From: Paraburkholderia sp.
Lineage (GTDB): Bacteria; Pseudomonadota; Gammaproteobacteria; Burkholderiales; Burkholderiaceae
Length of the DNA stretch: 36,635 nt
NCBI RefSeq assembly: GCF_026225065.1
Contig: NZ_JAMFSB010000391.1
Coordinates: forward strand, 1 to 36,635
Direction: 5' to 3'
How positions within the stretch are numbered: position 1 is the stretch's first letter; each line of letters opens with the position of its first letter. This document shows positions 16,309 through 24,853 of the stretch, piece by piece. The position numbers were made by a program, and so were the translations under genes. The notes below the pieces were generated by a model. That model ran no database searches and was not told the origin of the DNA. It saw nothing but the letters and a program-made list of their open reading frames with translations.

Positions 16309-16326
16309 TAAACGTCTAGACGTTTA
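16309..16326. promoter_or_regulatory. PhnF-type operator, perfect 18-bp palindrome
   Basis: TAAACGTCTAGACGTTTA is a perfect palindrome. Its centre GT-C-TA-G-AC fits the GT-N-TA-N-AC pattern established for HutC-subfamily GntR regulators, to which PhnF belongs. An extra half-site CGTCTA sits just upstream at 16305-16310. It lies 49 bp before phnG and 113 bp before phnF, so one bound PhnF could silence both directions. Confidence 0.75.
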
Positions 16327-16389
16327 AGGGTAAGATGGTTGTGCTTGCAGGACGCTCGTGTTTTCATATTTCCATCACGGCTTGCGCAC

Positions 16390-16395
16390 TACAAT
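16390..16395 (+). promoter_or_regulatory. Possible -10 element for phnF
   Basis: TACAAT matches five of six -10 positions and lies 44 bp before the phnF ATG. The -35 region is weak and AT-rich (around 16366-16372). A purine-rich AGGGAA ribosome site follows near 16421. Confidence 0.3.
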
Positions 16396-16438
16396 GCACG
16401 TCACAATGAATATTTGAACTGAAGGGAATGACAGCACC

Positions 16439-17197
16439 ATGACATCGAACGACACCGCTACGCCAGGCAGGCAACTCGAACGGGGCGCGGGCGTTGCCGT
16501 GTGGCGGCAGATCGAGCAGATCCTCGCCGCCGAGATCGCGGCCAGTGGTTTCGGCGCGGAAGGGCGCCTGCCGAGTGAGGGCGAGCTTGCCAAACGTTTT
16601 GACGTCAACCGTCACACAGTGCGTCGTGCCATGCTTGGACTGGCCGCGCTCGGCCTGGTGAGTGTGGAGCAGGGGCGCGGCACGTTTGTGCAGCCCGGTG
16701 CGATCGACTATACGATCGGCCGCCGTACGCGCTTCACTGAGAACCTGCGCCAGCAGCATCACGCGTCGGCGGGTGCCATGTTGTCGGCGGCACGGGCCAA
16801 GGCGGAACCGAACGTCGCCAAGGCGCTTGGCTTGCGCGCCGGTGCGGCGGTCTACCGGATCGAGTCGATGCACGAGTCGGACGGCGTGCCGCTGACCTTT
16901 GCGCGTAGCTGGTATCCGGCTGCGCGTTTCGCGGATCTGCCCGACGTGCTCGAACGCACCGGCGGCATCACGAAGGCGCTGGCCGAGTTCGGCGTGACAG
17001 ACTATTTGCGTAAATGGAGCCGCATCGGCAGTGTGCTGCCCGAGCCAGAAGTTGCGCGGCGCCTGAATATCAATCGGCAACAGCCGGTGTTGTGGGTCGA
17101 GAACGTCGACGTCGACGTGGAAGGTACACCGATCAAATATGGCGTGACGCACTTCGCTGCAGACCGCGTGCAACTGCTGGTGGAAAACGACGTATGA
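16439..17197 (+). CDS. phnF: Phosphonate-cluster GntR regulator PhnF (HutC/UTRA subfamily)
   Basis: 252 aa. The winged helix (about residues 15-85) has VWRQIEQILAAEI, GRLPSEGELAKRFDVNRHTVRRAM and wing EQGRGTFVQPG. The UTRA ligand domain follows (about 95-250) with YRIESMHESDGVPLTFARSWYP and VENVDVDVEGTPIKYGVTHFAADRVQL. PhnF proteins repress phn genes and respond to phosphate or phosphonate-related ligands in studied bacteria. The ligand here is unknown. It is divergent from phnG and overlaps the next gene by four bases. Confidence 0.92.
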   Translation: MTSNDTATPGRQLERGAGVAVWRQIEQILAAEIAASGFGAEGRLPSEGELAKRFDVNRHTVRRAMLGLAALGLVSVEQGRGTFVQPGAIDYTIGRRTRFTENLRQQHHASAGAMLSAARAKAEPNVAKALGLRAGAAVYRIESMHESDGVPLTFARSWYPAARFADLPDVLERTGGITKALAEFGVTDYLRKWSRIGSVLPEPEVARRLNINRQQPVLWVENVDVDVEGTPIKYGVTHFAADRVQLLVENDV

Positions 17198-17946
17198 GCA
17201 ATGCGGCATGGGAGGCGAACGAAGTGTTCGAGTGGTCTGGGCAGGCACGTTTCGCGGTGTATTACGCGCCGTCGCGCGATTCCGCATGGTGGCTGGCCGG
17301 TTCCGAATGGCTCGGCGGCGATGTGGAGAGCGGTGTTTCTTACACACCGCCGCAACCGGTGGCGCTTACGCGCACCATCAGCGAGCTGACTAAAGCGCCG
17401 CGCCGCTACGGCTGGCACGGCACGCTGGTCGCTCCCTTTCGGCTTGCTGACGGCGTCACGCCGAGCGGCGTGCTTGACGATGCGCGCCGTTGGGCGCAAC
17501 AGCGAAACCCCTTTATCTTGCCGGTGGAAGCCGCCACGCTCGGCGATTTTGTCGCGCTGCGGCCGGCTGAGCCTAACGGTGAAGCCTGCATGCGTGAGTT
17601 GGCCTCGAGCGCTCTGCGCACGCTTGGCGGTTTGCGCGCCAAACCGTCCGCGGCAGATCTGGCGCGCCGTCTCGCTACGCCGCTGACCGATCGCCAGCGC
17701 GATCTGCTCGTCGAATGGGGCTACCCCTATGTGTTCGACGAGTTCCGTTTTCACATGACGCTGTCCAGTTCGCTCGAAGCCGCGCACGAACGCGCGGTGC
17801 TTGTCGCGTGGTGGCATGACAGAATTGCCGCGCTAGGTCCGCTGATGGTCGATAGTGTGGCGCTGTTCGTCGAACCGGTGCCTGGCGAACCCTTCGTGCT
17901 GTGGCAGCGTCTGCCGTTTCAGACTGAGGGAGTGGAGCAACAGTGA
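17194..17946 (+). CDS. DUF1045 phosphonate-metabolism protein, 2H phosphoesterase fold
   Basis: 250 aa from the ATG at 17194, which overlaps the phnF stop (ATGA). The longer frame inside phnF is rejected. It carries two H-x-T motifs, H75-G-T77 (YGWHGTLVAPF) and H187-M-T189 (FRFHMTLSSSL), the mark of 2H phosphoesterases, which open or form 2',3'- or 1,2-cyclic phosphates. DUF1045 genes recur next to phnN and phn genes. phnP, which opens the 5-phosphoribosyl 1,2-cyclic phosphate made by PhnJ, is absent from this window, so this protein may do that job. The family link is solid, the reaction is inference. Confidence 0.85.
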   Translation: MSNAAWEANEVFEWSGQARFAVYYAPSRDSAWWLAGSEWLGGDVESGVSYTPPQPVALTRTISELTKAPRRYGWHGTLVAPFRLADGVTPSGVLDDARRWAQQRNPFILPVEAATLGDFVALRPAEPNGEACMRELASSALRTLGGLRAKPSAADLARRLATPLTDRQRDLLVEWGYPYVFDEFRFHMTLSSSLEAAHERAVLVAWWHDRIAALGPLMVDSVALFVEPVPGEPFVLWQRLPFQTEGVEQQ

Positions 17947-18500
17947 ATGGCCGTCTGATCTACGTGATGGGCCCATCCGGCGCGGGCAAAGATTCGCTGC
18001 TGGGCTTTGCCCGCAAGCGGGTCGTAGGGGAGCCGATCCTGTTTGCGCATCGTTACATTACGCGGGCCAGTGGCAACGGCGAAGACCACGTCGAGCTGAC
18101 CCTTGAGGAGTTCGAAGTACGCTCCGCCCATGGCCTCTTTGCGCTCGAATGGTCGAGCCACGGACTGCGTTACGGCATCGGCATTGAACTCGACGCGTGG
18201 CTCGAGCAGGGATGCACCGTGGTCATTAACGGCTCGCGCCAGCATCTGCAGCAAACGCTCGAGCGTTATCCGTCGGTCGAAGTGGTTCATATCGACGCCG
18301 CGCCTCACGTTCTTGAAACACGTCTCGGCGCACGGGCACGCGAGAGCGCGCAACAGGTCGCGGCACGTCTCGCGCGGCGGGCACCGTTTTCACTGCCAGA
18401 AGGCGTGCACATGACCATGATCGACAACTCCGGCGCGCTCGAAGACGCCGGCTGTGCCTTCGTCGAAGTGGTGCGCGGCGCAGTCGCCTTCGGACTTTGA
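17943..18500 (+). CDS. phnN: Ribose 1,5-bisphosphate phosphokinase PhnN
   Basis: 185 aa with a GTG start that overlaps the DUF1045 stop (GTGA). An ATG four bases on is out of frame. The guanylate-kinase-like P-loop YVMGPSGAGKDS lies at the N-terminus, with FAHRYITRA, FALEWSSHGLRYGIG and a C-terminal DNSG segment. PhnN phosphorylates ribose 1,5-bisphosphate to PRPP, the last step that returns C-P lyase ribose to metabolism. The length fits E. coli PhnN (185 aa). Confidence 0.94.
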   Translation: MNGRLIYVMGPSGAGKDSLLGFARKRVVGEPILFAHRYITRASGNGEDHVELTLEEFEVRSAHGLFALEWSSHGLRYGIGIELDAWLEQGCTVVINGSRQHLQQTLERYPSVEVVHIDAAPHVLETRLGARARESAQQVAARLARRAPFSLPEGVHMTMIDNSGALEDAGCAFVEVVRGAVAFGL

Positions 18501-18577
18501 TCTCGCAGCAAGGGCGTACTATAGTGGCCACCATTTCGCCGCGTTGACTGCGGCGCTAAAACCATTTGGAGTCCACG

Positions 18578-19780
18578 ATGAGCGAAGCATCCCATCCCGC
18601 CGGCCAGTTCACTGAAGTCGAGCATCTGGCGCCTGTTGCAGAGAGCCTGCGGGAAATCCGCCACCACATTCATCATCATCCGGAGCTGGCCTACGAAGAG
18701 GTCGCAACGGCTGAACTGGTGGCCAGCAAGCTCGAACAATGGGGCTGGCAGGTGACGCGTGGGGTGGGGCGCACCGGTGTGGTCGGCACGCTCAAGGTGG
18801 GCGACGGCAAGCGCAGCATCGGCATTCGCGCCGACATGGATGCGCTGCCGATCGTCGAAGAAACCGGCCTGCCGTACGCGAGCGGCAACCACGGCAAGAT
18901 GCATGCGTGCGGCCATGACGGCCACACCACGATGCTGCTCGGCGCCGCCGAACATCTGGCGAAGACGCGGCGTTTCTCGGGCACGGTGCACGTATATTTC
19001 CAGCCGGCTGAAGAAAGCGGGATCGATAGCGGCGCGAAGAAGATGATCGAAGACGGTCTGTTCGAACGCTTTCCCTGCGATGCGGTGTTTGGCATGCACA
19101 ACCATCCGGGCGCGGAGCCGGGCGTGTTGCTGTTTCGCAAGGGGCCGTTCATGTCGGCGGGCGACAAGCCGATCATCACCATTGAAGGCGTCGGCGGTCA
19201 TGCGGCGCGTCCGCACTTGACGGTGGATCCGGTCGTGGTGGCGGCCAGTATTGTGATGGCTTTGCAGACCATCGTGGCACGTAACATCGATCCGTCTCAA
19301 CCGGCCGTGGTGACGGTTGGCTCAATGCACGCGGGCACCGCGAACAACGTGATCTCAAGTACGGCCAGGCTGGAATTGAGCGTGCGTTCGTTCAATCCGG
19401 AAGTCCGCGCGCTGCTTAAAAAGCGCATCACCGAGCTGGCCGAGAGCCAGGCGGAAAGTTATGGCGCGAAGGCGGTGGTCGAGTACATCGAAGGCTATCC
19501 GGTTGTGGTGAATTCGGACGAGGAAACTGACTTCGCGGTTCAAGTGGCGTGCGAACTGGTGGGCGACGACAAGGTGGTCGAACAGACCGACATGCTGATG
19601 GGCAGCGAAGACTTCGCGTTCATGCTGCAAAAACGGCCGGGCACGTTTCTGCGCATCGGCAACGGCGTGGGCGAGGACGGCTGCATGGTGCACAACCCGC
19701 ACTACGATTTCAACGATCGCAACCTGATGGTGGGTGCGGCGTACTGGACGCGGCTCGTCGAGCGCTATCTCGGCCAGTGA
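18578..19780 (+). CDS. M20-family amidohydrolase (hippuricase-like N-acyl amino acid hydrolase)
   Basis: 400 aa. GGAG precedes the ATG at 18578 by about 7 bases, and an in-frame TTG at 18566 is not used. The motifs are RRADMDALPI-like GIRADMDALPIVEETG, HACGHDGHTTMLLGAA (metal Cys/His), the FQPAEES glutamates, a dimerisation lid domain (KPIITIEGVGGHAARP) and MGSEDFAFMLQ near the end. It cleaves an N-acyl amide or an N-acetylated compound in the cytoplasm. The substrate is not readable. It lies 77 bp after phnN on the same strand and may have its own promoter (TACTAT near 18518). Confidence 0.88.
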   Translation: MSEASHPAGQFTEVEHLAPVAESLREIRHHIHHHPELAYEEVATAELVASKLEQWGWQVTRGVGRTGVVGTLKVGDGKRSIGIRADMDALPIVEETGLPYASGNHGKMHACGHDGHTTMLLGAAEHLAKTRRFSGTVHVYFQPAEESGIDSGAKKMIEDGLFERFPCDAVFGMHNHPGAEPGVLLFRKGPFMSAGDKPIITIEGVGGHAARPHLTVDPVVVAASIVMALQTIVARNIDPSQPAVVTVGSMHAGTANNVISSTARLELSVRSFNPEVRALLKKRITELAESQAESYGAKAVVEYIEGYPVVVNSDEETDFAVQVACELVGDDKVVEQTDMLMGSEDFAFMLQKRPGTFLRIGNGVGEDGCMVHNPHYDFNDRNLMVGAAYWTRLVERYLGQ

Positions 19781-19912
19781 GTGGGCGCAATGAGTGGGCC
19801 AATGAGGAGCGCCACGCACGCATTGGAGTCAAACTCACACGGCACGTCCGGCAGTGTGCTGCCCGGCGTCGGGGCCAAGGCGGTGGGCTGAGGCGAGTAC
19901 CGGGTCGACGTC

Positions 19913-20746
19913 CTACCCGCGCCGCGCCACCAGATCCGACACATTCTGAGCGGCCTGCTGCAGCGGCTCGAGAAAAGCCTTCACCATCTGTTTCGCGGAA
20001 TTGCGCTGCGCATTGCCGCTGATGTTCATCGCTGCGATCACGCGCCCTTGCCGGTTGCGGATCGGTGCGGACAGCGAAATCAAGCCGCCCTCCAGTTCCT
20101 GATCCACTATCGCCCACCCTTGGCGGCGCACCTGGGCGATGAGCTTTTTCAGTTCTTCCTTGTCGGTGACCGTGCGCGCTGTGTGAGCATACAAAGGCGT
20201 GGAGCCGAGCGTGGCGTCGAGCGCTTCGTCGTCGAGCGCGGCCAGCAGCACGCGGCCCATCGACGTGCAATACGCCGGCAGGCGGCTGCCGATCGACAGA
20301 TTGATCGTCATGATCTTGTGGGTCGGCACGCGCAGCACATAGACGATCTCGGTGCGATCGAGCACCGCCGCCGAACAGCTTTCGTGGACCTGCGCCGAAA
20401 GCTCTTCCATCACCGGCTCGGCCAGATTCCAGAACGGCATCGACGTCAGATAGGCGAAACCGAGGTCGAGAATCTTCGGCGTCAGGCGGAACAGGCGCCC
20501 CTCGGTTTCGACATAGCCGAGCGTCTGCAGCGTCAGCAGAATGCGTCGCGCGCCAGCTCGCGTGAGACCGGCGGCGGCGGCGACATCAGTCAGCGTCTGC
20601 TCGGGCCGTTCCGCGTTGAAAGCGCGAATCACCGCGAGACCGCGTGCGAACGACTGCACGTAGGAATCACCCGGTCTGTCCGGAGCGTCTGCAGCTTCGG
20701 GAGCGCTGGACGGATCGGCAGGAGACGCTTGGGGGGCTTTGCTCAT
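19913..20746 (-). CDS. pcaR: IclR-family regulator of the PcaR/PobR type
   Basis: 277 aa from the ATG at 20746 with GAGG upstream. A TTG at 20758 is not needed. After a disordered Pro/Ala N-terminus comes YVQSFARGLAVIRAFNAERP, a helix-turn-helix LTDVAAAAGLTRAGARRILLTL and FRLTPKILDLGFAYL, which are the signature segments of pca-regulon IclR proteins. The effector domain holds SVALD-like SAAVLDRTEIVYVLRV and AYCTSMGRVLLA. PcaR proteins respond to beta-ketoadipate or related aromatics. A PcaR-like inverted repeat precedes the pcaF gene 6 kb away in this window, which supports the call. Confidence 0.85.
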   Translation of the reverse strand: MSKAPQASPADPSSAPEAADAPDRPGDSYVQSFARGLAVIRAFNAERPEQTLTDVAAAAGLTRAGARRILLTLQTLGYVETEGRLFRLTPKILDLGFAYLTSMPFWNLAEPVMEELSAQVHESCSAAVLDRTEIVYVLRVPTHKIMTINLSIGSRLPAYCTSMGRVLLAALDDEALDATLGSTPLYAHTARTVTDKEELKKLIAQVRRQGWAIVDQELEGGLISLSAPIRNRQGRVIAAMNISGNAQRNSAKQMVKAFLEPLQQAAQNVSDLVARRG

Positions 20747-21057
20747 GGGCCTCTTCAAGAATGCATGGGGTAACGGATGGGCACGCCACCGGCCTGCGCC
20801 GCGAACCTGGGCTCGCGGTGCGCCGCCCGGCTGCGCGCAGGCGCAGAAAGCCGTGAAGATAGCTTATGCCCTGCGTTTCGCCAACCTCGCCGATTTTGTT
20901 TCGGACGGCACTGTGCCAAATGTGGCGCATTGAGAGTCGGCTTTCACCGGGCGGAACATCCGGCGAGGGGCGGGCGCACACCCCAGGGTTTTCGAGTATG
21001 CAGGTCACGGCCAGAAATTTGTATGATGACCCGATGACATGATCAATCGAGAACCGC
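20747..21057. promoter_or_regulatory. Divergent promoter region of pcaR and the tetronate regulator
   Basis: This 311-bp gap holds no convincing gene. On the minus strand, TTGGCG (20879-20884) and TATCTT (20856-20861) are separated by 17 bp and make a plausible promoter for pcaR. On the plus strand TATGAT (21022-21027) may be the -10 of the FCD regulator gene. It is followed by repeated GATGAC/GATGACATGATC sequence (21025-21043) that could bind that regulator. I see no copy of the GTTCGATATACGA box found before pcaF. Confidence 0.4.
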
Positions 21058-21762
21058 ATGTTCGAGAAGATTCCCGCCCGTGCCCTCAGCGACACGGTCG
21101 CGCAGCAACTGCTCAAGCAGATCGATAAAGGCACCTTTGCGCGCGGCGGCAAGCTGCCGACGGAAGCCGTTCTGGCCGAGCAGTTCGGGGTGAGCCGCAC
21201 GGTGATTCGCGAAGCGATTTCGCGCCTGAAGAACGAGGGTGTGGTGGAACCGCGTCAGGGCAGCGGGGTTTTCATTGCGGCGCACGGCGCGATCCGGCCG
21301 CTGCGCATCGATTACGCGGAAGCGGTCGAGGCCGGTTCGGTGTTGCAGATCCTTGCATTACGCCGGGCGATTGAAGCAGAGGTCGCCTCCGAGGCCGCGA
21401 TGCGGCGTAGCGACGCCGATATGGTGTCGATCGACGCCGCGCTGGCCAGGATCGACGAGGCGGCGGCAGAGGGTCACGACGGGGTTGCCGAGGACGTGGC
21501 CTTTCATCGCGCGATCGCCGGGGCGACGGGAAATCCGTATTTCCTCAAGACGCTCACGTTTCTGAATCAGTACCTGGAAGCCGGCACCGTCGTCACGCGC
21601 CACAACGAGGCGCTACGCGAAGACTTTTCGCGTCAGGTGCGCGATGAACATGCAGCGATTGTCGCCGCGATTCGCGCAGGCGATCCGATGGAAGCGCGCA
21701 ACGCTGCCCGCACTCATATGTATAACGCCGCTCGCCGTCTCGCCGAGGCCGGCATTTGCTGA
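21058..21762 (+). CDS. GntR/FCD regulator of the tetronate cassette
   Basis: 234 aa. The winged helix (1-75) includes LSDTVAQQLLKQIDKGTFARGGKLPTE, LAEQFGVSRTVIREAISRLK and RQGSGVFI. The FCD domain (about 90-230) has the metal-site residues D/H in ALRRAIEAEVA, EDVAFHRAIAGATGN and RDEHAAIVAAIRAGD. It lies directly upstream of ltnD on the same strand, so it most likely controls the ltnD-otnK-otnC-otnI-denD genes and senses a tetronate or an oxo-tetronate. Confidence 0.87.
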   Translation: MFEKIPARALSDTVAQQLLKQIDKGTFARGGKLPTEAVLAEQFGVSRTVIREAISRLKNEGVVEPRQGSGVFIAAHGAIRPLRIDYAEAVEAGSVLQILALRRAIEAEVASEAAMRRSDADMVSIDAALARIDEAAAEGHDGVAEDVAFHRAIAGATGNPYFLKTLTFLNQYLEAGTVVTRHNEALREDFSRQVRDEHAAIVAAIRAGDPMEARNAARTHMYNAARRLAEAGIC

Positions 21763-21856
21763 GCCTCGAGCCTTGATGCTCGCGACGCGACCGCGCAACG
21801 ATATAGGCAGGCGGCGCGGCCACATCGAACGATACGAATCTCACTTGGAGTAGAGC

Positions 21857-22750
21857 ATGTCCAGAAACGTTGGAGTCATCGGCCTGGGTGCAATGGGATT
21901 AGGCGTTGCCCGCTCGTTGCTGCGGGCGGGTTTTCGGGTGCACGCGTGCGATCTGCGCAGCGCCGTGCTGGAAAGTTTCGCCGCAGACGGCGGCGTCGCC
22001 TGTGCGAACCCGGCTGAACTGGGGGCACAGTGCGAAGTGGTTATCACGTTGGTCGTCAACGCGGCGCAAACCGAAGCGGTGTTGTTCGGTGAGCACGGCG
22101 CGGTGGCCAGCATGAAGCCGGGCAGCGTGGTGATTGCGAGCGCAACGGTTTCCCCTGACTTCGCCATTGACCTCGGCAAACGCGCCGAGGCCGCTGGTCT
22201 GCAGATGCTCGACGCGCCTGTCTCGGGCGGCGCGGCGCGAGCCGCATCCGGCGAGATGACGATGATGACCTCGGGACCGGCCGCCGCCTACGCCGCCTGC
22301 GAGGACGTGCTAACGGGGATGGCCGGCAAGGTCTACCGGCTTGGCGCCGTGCATGGAGTCGGCTCGAAAGTGAAGATCATCAACCAGTTGCTCGCGGGCG
22401 TGCATATCGCTGCCGCTGCGGAAGCGATGGCGCTCGGCTTGCGCGAAGGCGTCGACGCGGAGTCGCTGTACGACGTGATTACGCATAGCGCGGGCAATTC
22501 GTGGATGTTCGAAAACCGCGTGCCGCACATCCTCAAGGGCGATTACACGCCGCTTTCCGCGGTCGATATTTTCGTCAAGGATCTCGGTCTCGTGCTGGAT
22601 ACCGCACGCCGTTCGAAATTCCCGCTGCCGCTCTCGGCTGCGGCACATCAGATGTTCATGATGGCGTCGTCGGCGGGTCACGGTGGCGAGGACGACTCGG
22701 CAGTGATCAAGATTTTTCCCGGCATCGACGTGCCGGCGGCGAAGTCGTAG
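21857..22750 (+). CDS. ltnD: L-threonate dehydrogenase (beta-hydroxyacid dehydrogenase family)
   Basis: 297 aa. The Rossmann motif VIGLGAMGLG lies at residues 7-16, the substrate loop LDAPVSGGAARA at 118-129 and the catalytic lysine K173 in GSKVKIINQLLAG. LtnD oxidises L-threonate at C2 to 2-oxo-tetronate with NAD+. This function was assigned experimentally for orthologous genes found beside DUF1537 kinases. TTGGAG stands 8-10 bases before the ATG. It is followed by otnK after 13 bp. By sequence alone it could be another 3-hydroxyisobutyrate dehydrogenase relative, but the context is decisive. Confidence 0.9.
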   Translation: MSRNVGVIGLGAMGLGVARSLLRAGFRVHACDLRSAVLESFAADGGVACANPAELGAQCEVVITLVVNAAQTEAVLFGEHGAVASMKPGSVVIASATVSPDFAIDLGKRAEAAGLQMLDAPVSGGAARAASGEMTMMTSGPAAAYAACEDVLTGMAGKVYRLGAVHGVGSKVKIINQLLAGVHIAAAAEAMALGLREGVDAESLYDVITHSAGNSWMFENRVPHILKGDYTPLSAVDIFVKDLGLVLDTARRSKFPLPLSAAAHQMFMMASSAGHGGEDDSAVIKIFPGIDVPAAKS

Positions 22751-22763
22751 CAGGAGCGCCGCC

Positions 22764-24089
22764 ATGACAACTTCATCCTCGCGGCCGCTGCTCGGCTGCA
22801 TCGCCGACGACTTCACCGGCGCCACAGATCTCGCCAACATGCTGGTGCGCGGCGGTATGCGCACGGTTCAGACGATCGGCGTGCCCGGCTCCGATGAACC
22901 GGTGGAAGCCGATGCGCTGATCGTGGCGCTAAAGTCGCGCACGATCCCGGCCGCCGAAGCGGTCGCGCAATCGCTTGCCGCGCTCGACTGGCTGCGCGCG
23001 CAAGGCTGCCGGCAATTTTTCTTCAAGTACTGCTCGACATTCGATTCGACGGATGCAGGCAATATTGGTCCGGTTGCCGATGCGTTACTCGCTGCGCTGT
23101 CCGGCGCCGCCGGGCAATCGCAGGGCGGCGCAGACGCCTTCACGATAGCCTGTCCCGCGTTTCCTGAGAATGGACGCACGATTTTTCGCGGCCATCTCTT
23201 CGTCGGTGACGTACCGCTCAACGAATCCGGCATGGAGAACCACCCGCTCACGCCAATGACCGATGCGAATCTTGTGCGCGTTTTGCAGCGGCAGACGGAG
23301 TCGAAGGTCGGCCTCGTTCGCTACGACCGCGCGGCGCAGGGTGTCGCGGCGGTGCGCGAATCGTTTGACGCGTTGAGGAGGGACGGCGTGCGCATGGCGA
23401 TTACCGATGCGCTTTCCGATGCCGACCTGCATACGCTCGGCGAAGCGTGCGCCGATCTCACGCTGATTACGGGCGGTTCTGGCATCGCGATCGGTTTGCC
23501 CGCGAATTTCCGCCGCGCCGGTTTGCTGGCGAAGACGACAGACGCAGGACAGTTGCCGCCGGTCGAAGGCCTCTCGGTTGTGCTGGCGGGTAGCGCTTCG
23601 AAAGCGACCAACGCGCAAGTGGCGGCCTGGCGCGAAAGCCGTCCGGCATTTCGGATCGATCCGCTGGCGGCTGCGCGCGGTGAGCCGGTGGTCGAACAGG
23701 CGCTTGCGTTTGCGCGCGAACACTTCGCTGGCAAGCAACCGGTGCTGATCTACGCGACTGCGACGCCCGATGAAGTGAAGGCTGTCCAGCGCGAACTTGG
23801 CGTCGAACAGGCCGGCCACCTGGTTGAAAGTACGCTGGCCTCGATCGCACGCGGTTTGCGCGAACTAGGCGTGCGCAAGTTCGTGGTGGCAGGGGGGGAA
23901 ACTTCGGGAGCCGTGGTTCAGGCGCTCGACGTGCACACGCTGCGAATCGGCGCACAGATCGATCCGGGTGTGCCGGCCACTGCGACCACGGGTGACGCGC
24001 CGCTTGCGCTCGCGCTCAAGTCCGGCAACTTCGGTGCGACCGATTTCTTTGTCAAGGCATTGCGCCATCTCGACGGGGCGGCGCCATGA
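22764..24089 (+). CDS. otnK: 3-oxo-tetronate 4-kinase (DUF1537 family)
   Basis: 441 aa two-domain kinase. The N-terminal substrate domain has CIADDFTGATDLANMLVRGG, the KYCSTFDST motif and CPAFPENGRTIFRGHLFV. The C-terminal nucleotide domain has VLAGSASKATNAQV and VAGGETSGAVVQAL. It phosphorylates 3-oxo-tetronate at O4 with ATP. AGGAG lies 8 bases before the ATG, and the gene overlaps otnC by four bases. Confidence 0.93.
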   Translation: MTTSSSRPLLGCIADDFTGATDLANMLVRGGMRTVQTIGVPGSDEPVEADALIVALKSRTIPAAEAVAQSLAALDWLRAQGCRQFFFKYCSTFDSTDAGNIGPVADALLAALSGAAGQSQGGADAFTIACPAFPENGRTIFRGHLFVGDVPLNESGMENHPLTPMTDANLVRVLQRQTESKVGLVRYDRAAQGVAAVRESFDALRRDGVRMAITDALSDADLHTLGEACADLTLITGGSGIAIGLPANFRRAGLLAKTTDAGQLPPVEGLSVVLAGSASKATNAQVAAWRESRPAFRIDPLAAARGEPVVEQALAFAREHFAGKQPVLIYATATPDEVKAVQRELGVEQAGHLVESTLASIARGLRELGVRKFVVAGGETSGAVVQALDVHTLRIGAQIDPGVPATATTGDAPLALALKSGNFGATDFFVKALRHLDGAAP

Positions 24090-24742
24090 CGTTAGGAATC
24101 CATAGCGGTGAAGAATCGAAGGCCCGCGAGGAAATCTGCGCCACGGGTATGAGCCTGTATCAGCGCGGCTATACCGTGGGCACCGCCGGCAATATCAGCG
24201 CGCGCCTCGACGATGGCTGGCTGATCACGCCGACCGATGCCTGCCTCGGCCGGCTCGATCCTGCCGAGATTGCCAAGGTCGACCTGGCTGGTAATGCGGT
24301 GTCCGGTGGCAGGCCGTCGAAGACGCTGGCGTTGCACCGCGGCATCTATGCCCGCAATGCGGAAACCCGCGGCGTCATCCATACCCATTCGACGCATCTG
24401 GTTGCCCTGACGTTGGCGGGCGTGTGGAGCGAGGCCGACGTCCTGCCGCCGATCACGCCGTACTATGTCATGAAAGTCGGCCACATTCCGCTGATCCGCT
24501 ACCGCCGCCCAGGCGACCCGCAGGTGGCCGAGCAGATTGCAGCGCTTGCCGGCACGGTGCGTGGCGTGCTGCTGGAGCGGCTCGGGCCGGTGGTCTGGGA
24601 GCGCTCGGTGGCGCAGGCGTCGTATGCGCTGGAAGAGTTCGAAGAGACGGCGCGCCTGTGGCTGATGACGAACCCGCGTCCGGCACCGCTCGACGCTGCA
24701 GCGCTCGAAGAGTTGCGTAGCGTATTTGGCGCGCGCTGGTAG
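24086..24742 (+). CDS. otnC: 3-oxo-tetronate 4-phosphate decarboxylase (class II aldolase fold)
   Basis: 218 aa. The class II aldolase/adducin fold shows the Zn-binding HTHSTH segment (IHTHSTHLVALTLAG), the N-terminal TVGTAGNISARL phosphate loop and the KVDLAGN segment. OtnC decarboxylates 3-oxo-tetronate 4-phosphate to dihydroxyacetone phosphate, which enters glycolysis. The ATG overlaps the otnK stop (ATGA), a coupling that keeps kinase and decarboxylase in step. Confidence 0.92.
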   Translation: MTLGIHSGEESKAREEICATGMSLYQRGYTVGTAGNISARLDDGWLITPTDACLGRLDPAEIAKVDLAGNAVSGGRPSKTLALHRGIYARNAETRGVIHTHSTHLVALTLAGVWSEADVLPPITPYYVMKVGHIPLIRYRRPGDPQVAEQIAALAGTVRGVLLERLGPVVWERSVAQASYALEEFEETARLWLMTNPRPAPLDAAALEELRSVFGARW

Positions 24743-24853
24743 CGCTCATCACGCATCGTGCGCGCCGGATTCGGCGCACCATCAATAGAGATGTTTACCT
24801 GTCAGCGAGGCGCGCAAAGCGCTTCGCGGTTCCCCAGAAAAGGAGTTGCTGCA

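Noticed and set aside
16309..16326. Palindrome between phnG and phnF as a terminator
   Set aside because: No loop or T run, and it lies in a divergent promoter region; an operator is the better reading.
19781..19912. Hairpin CCGGCAG-TGTG-CTGCC between the M20 and pcaR genes as terminator
   Set aside because: The stem has a bulge and no T run on either strand, so support is too weak.
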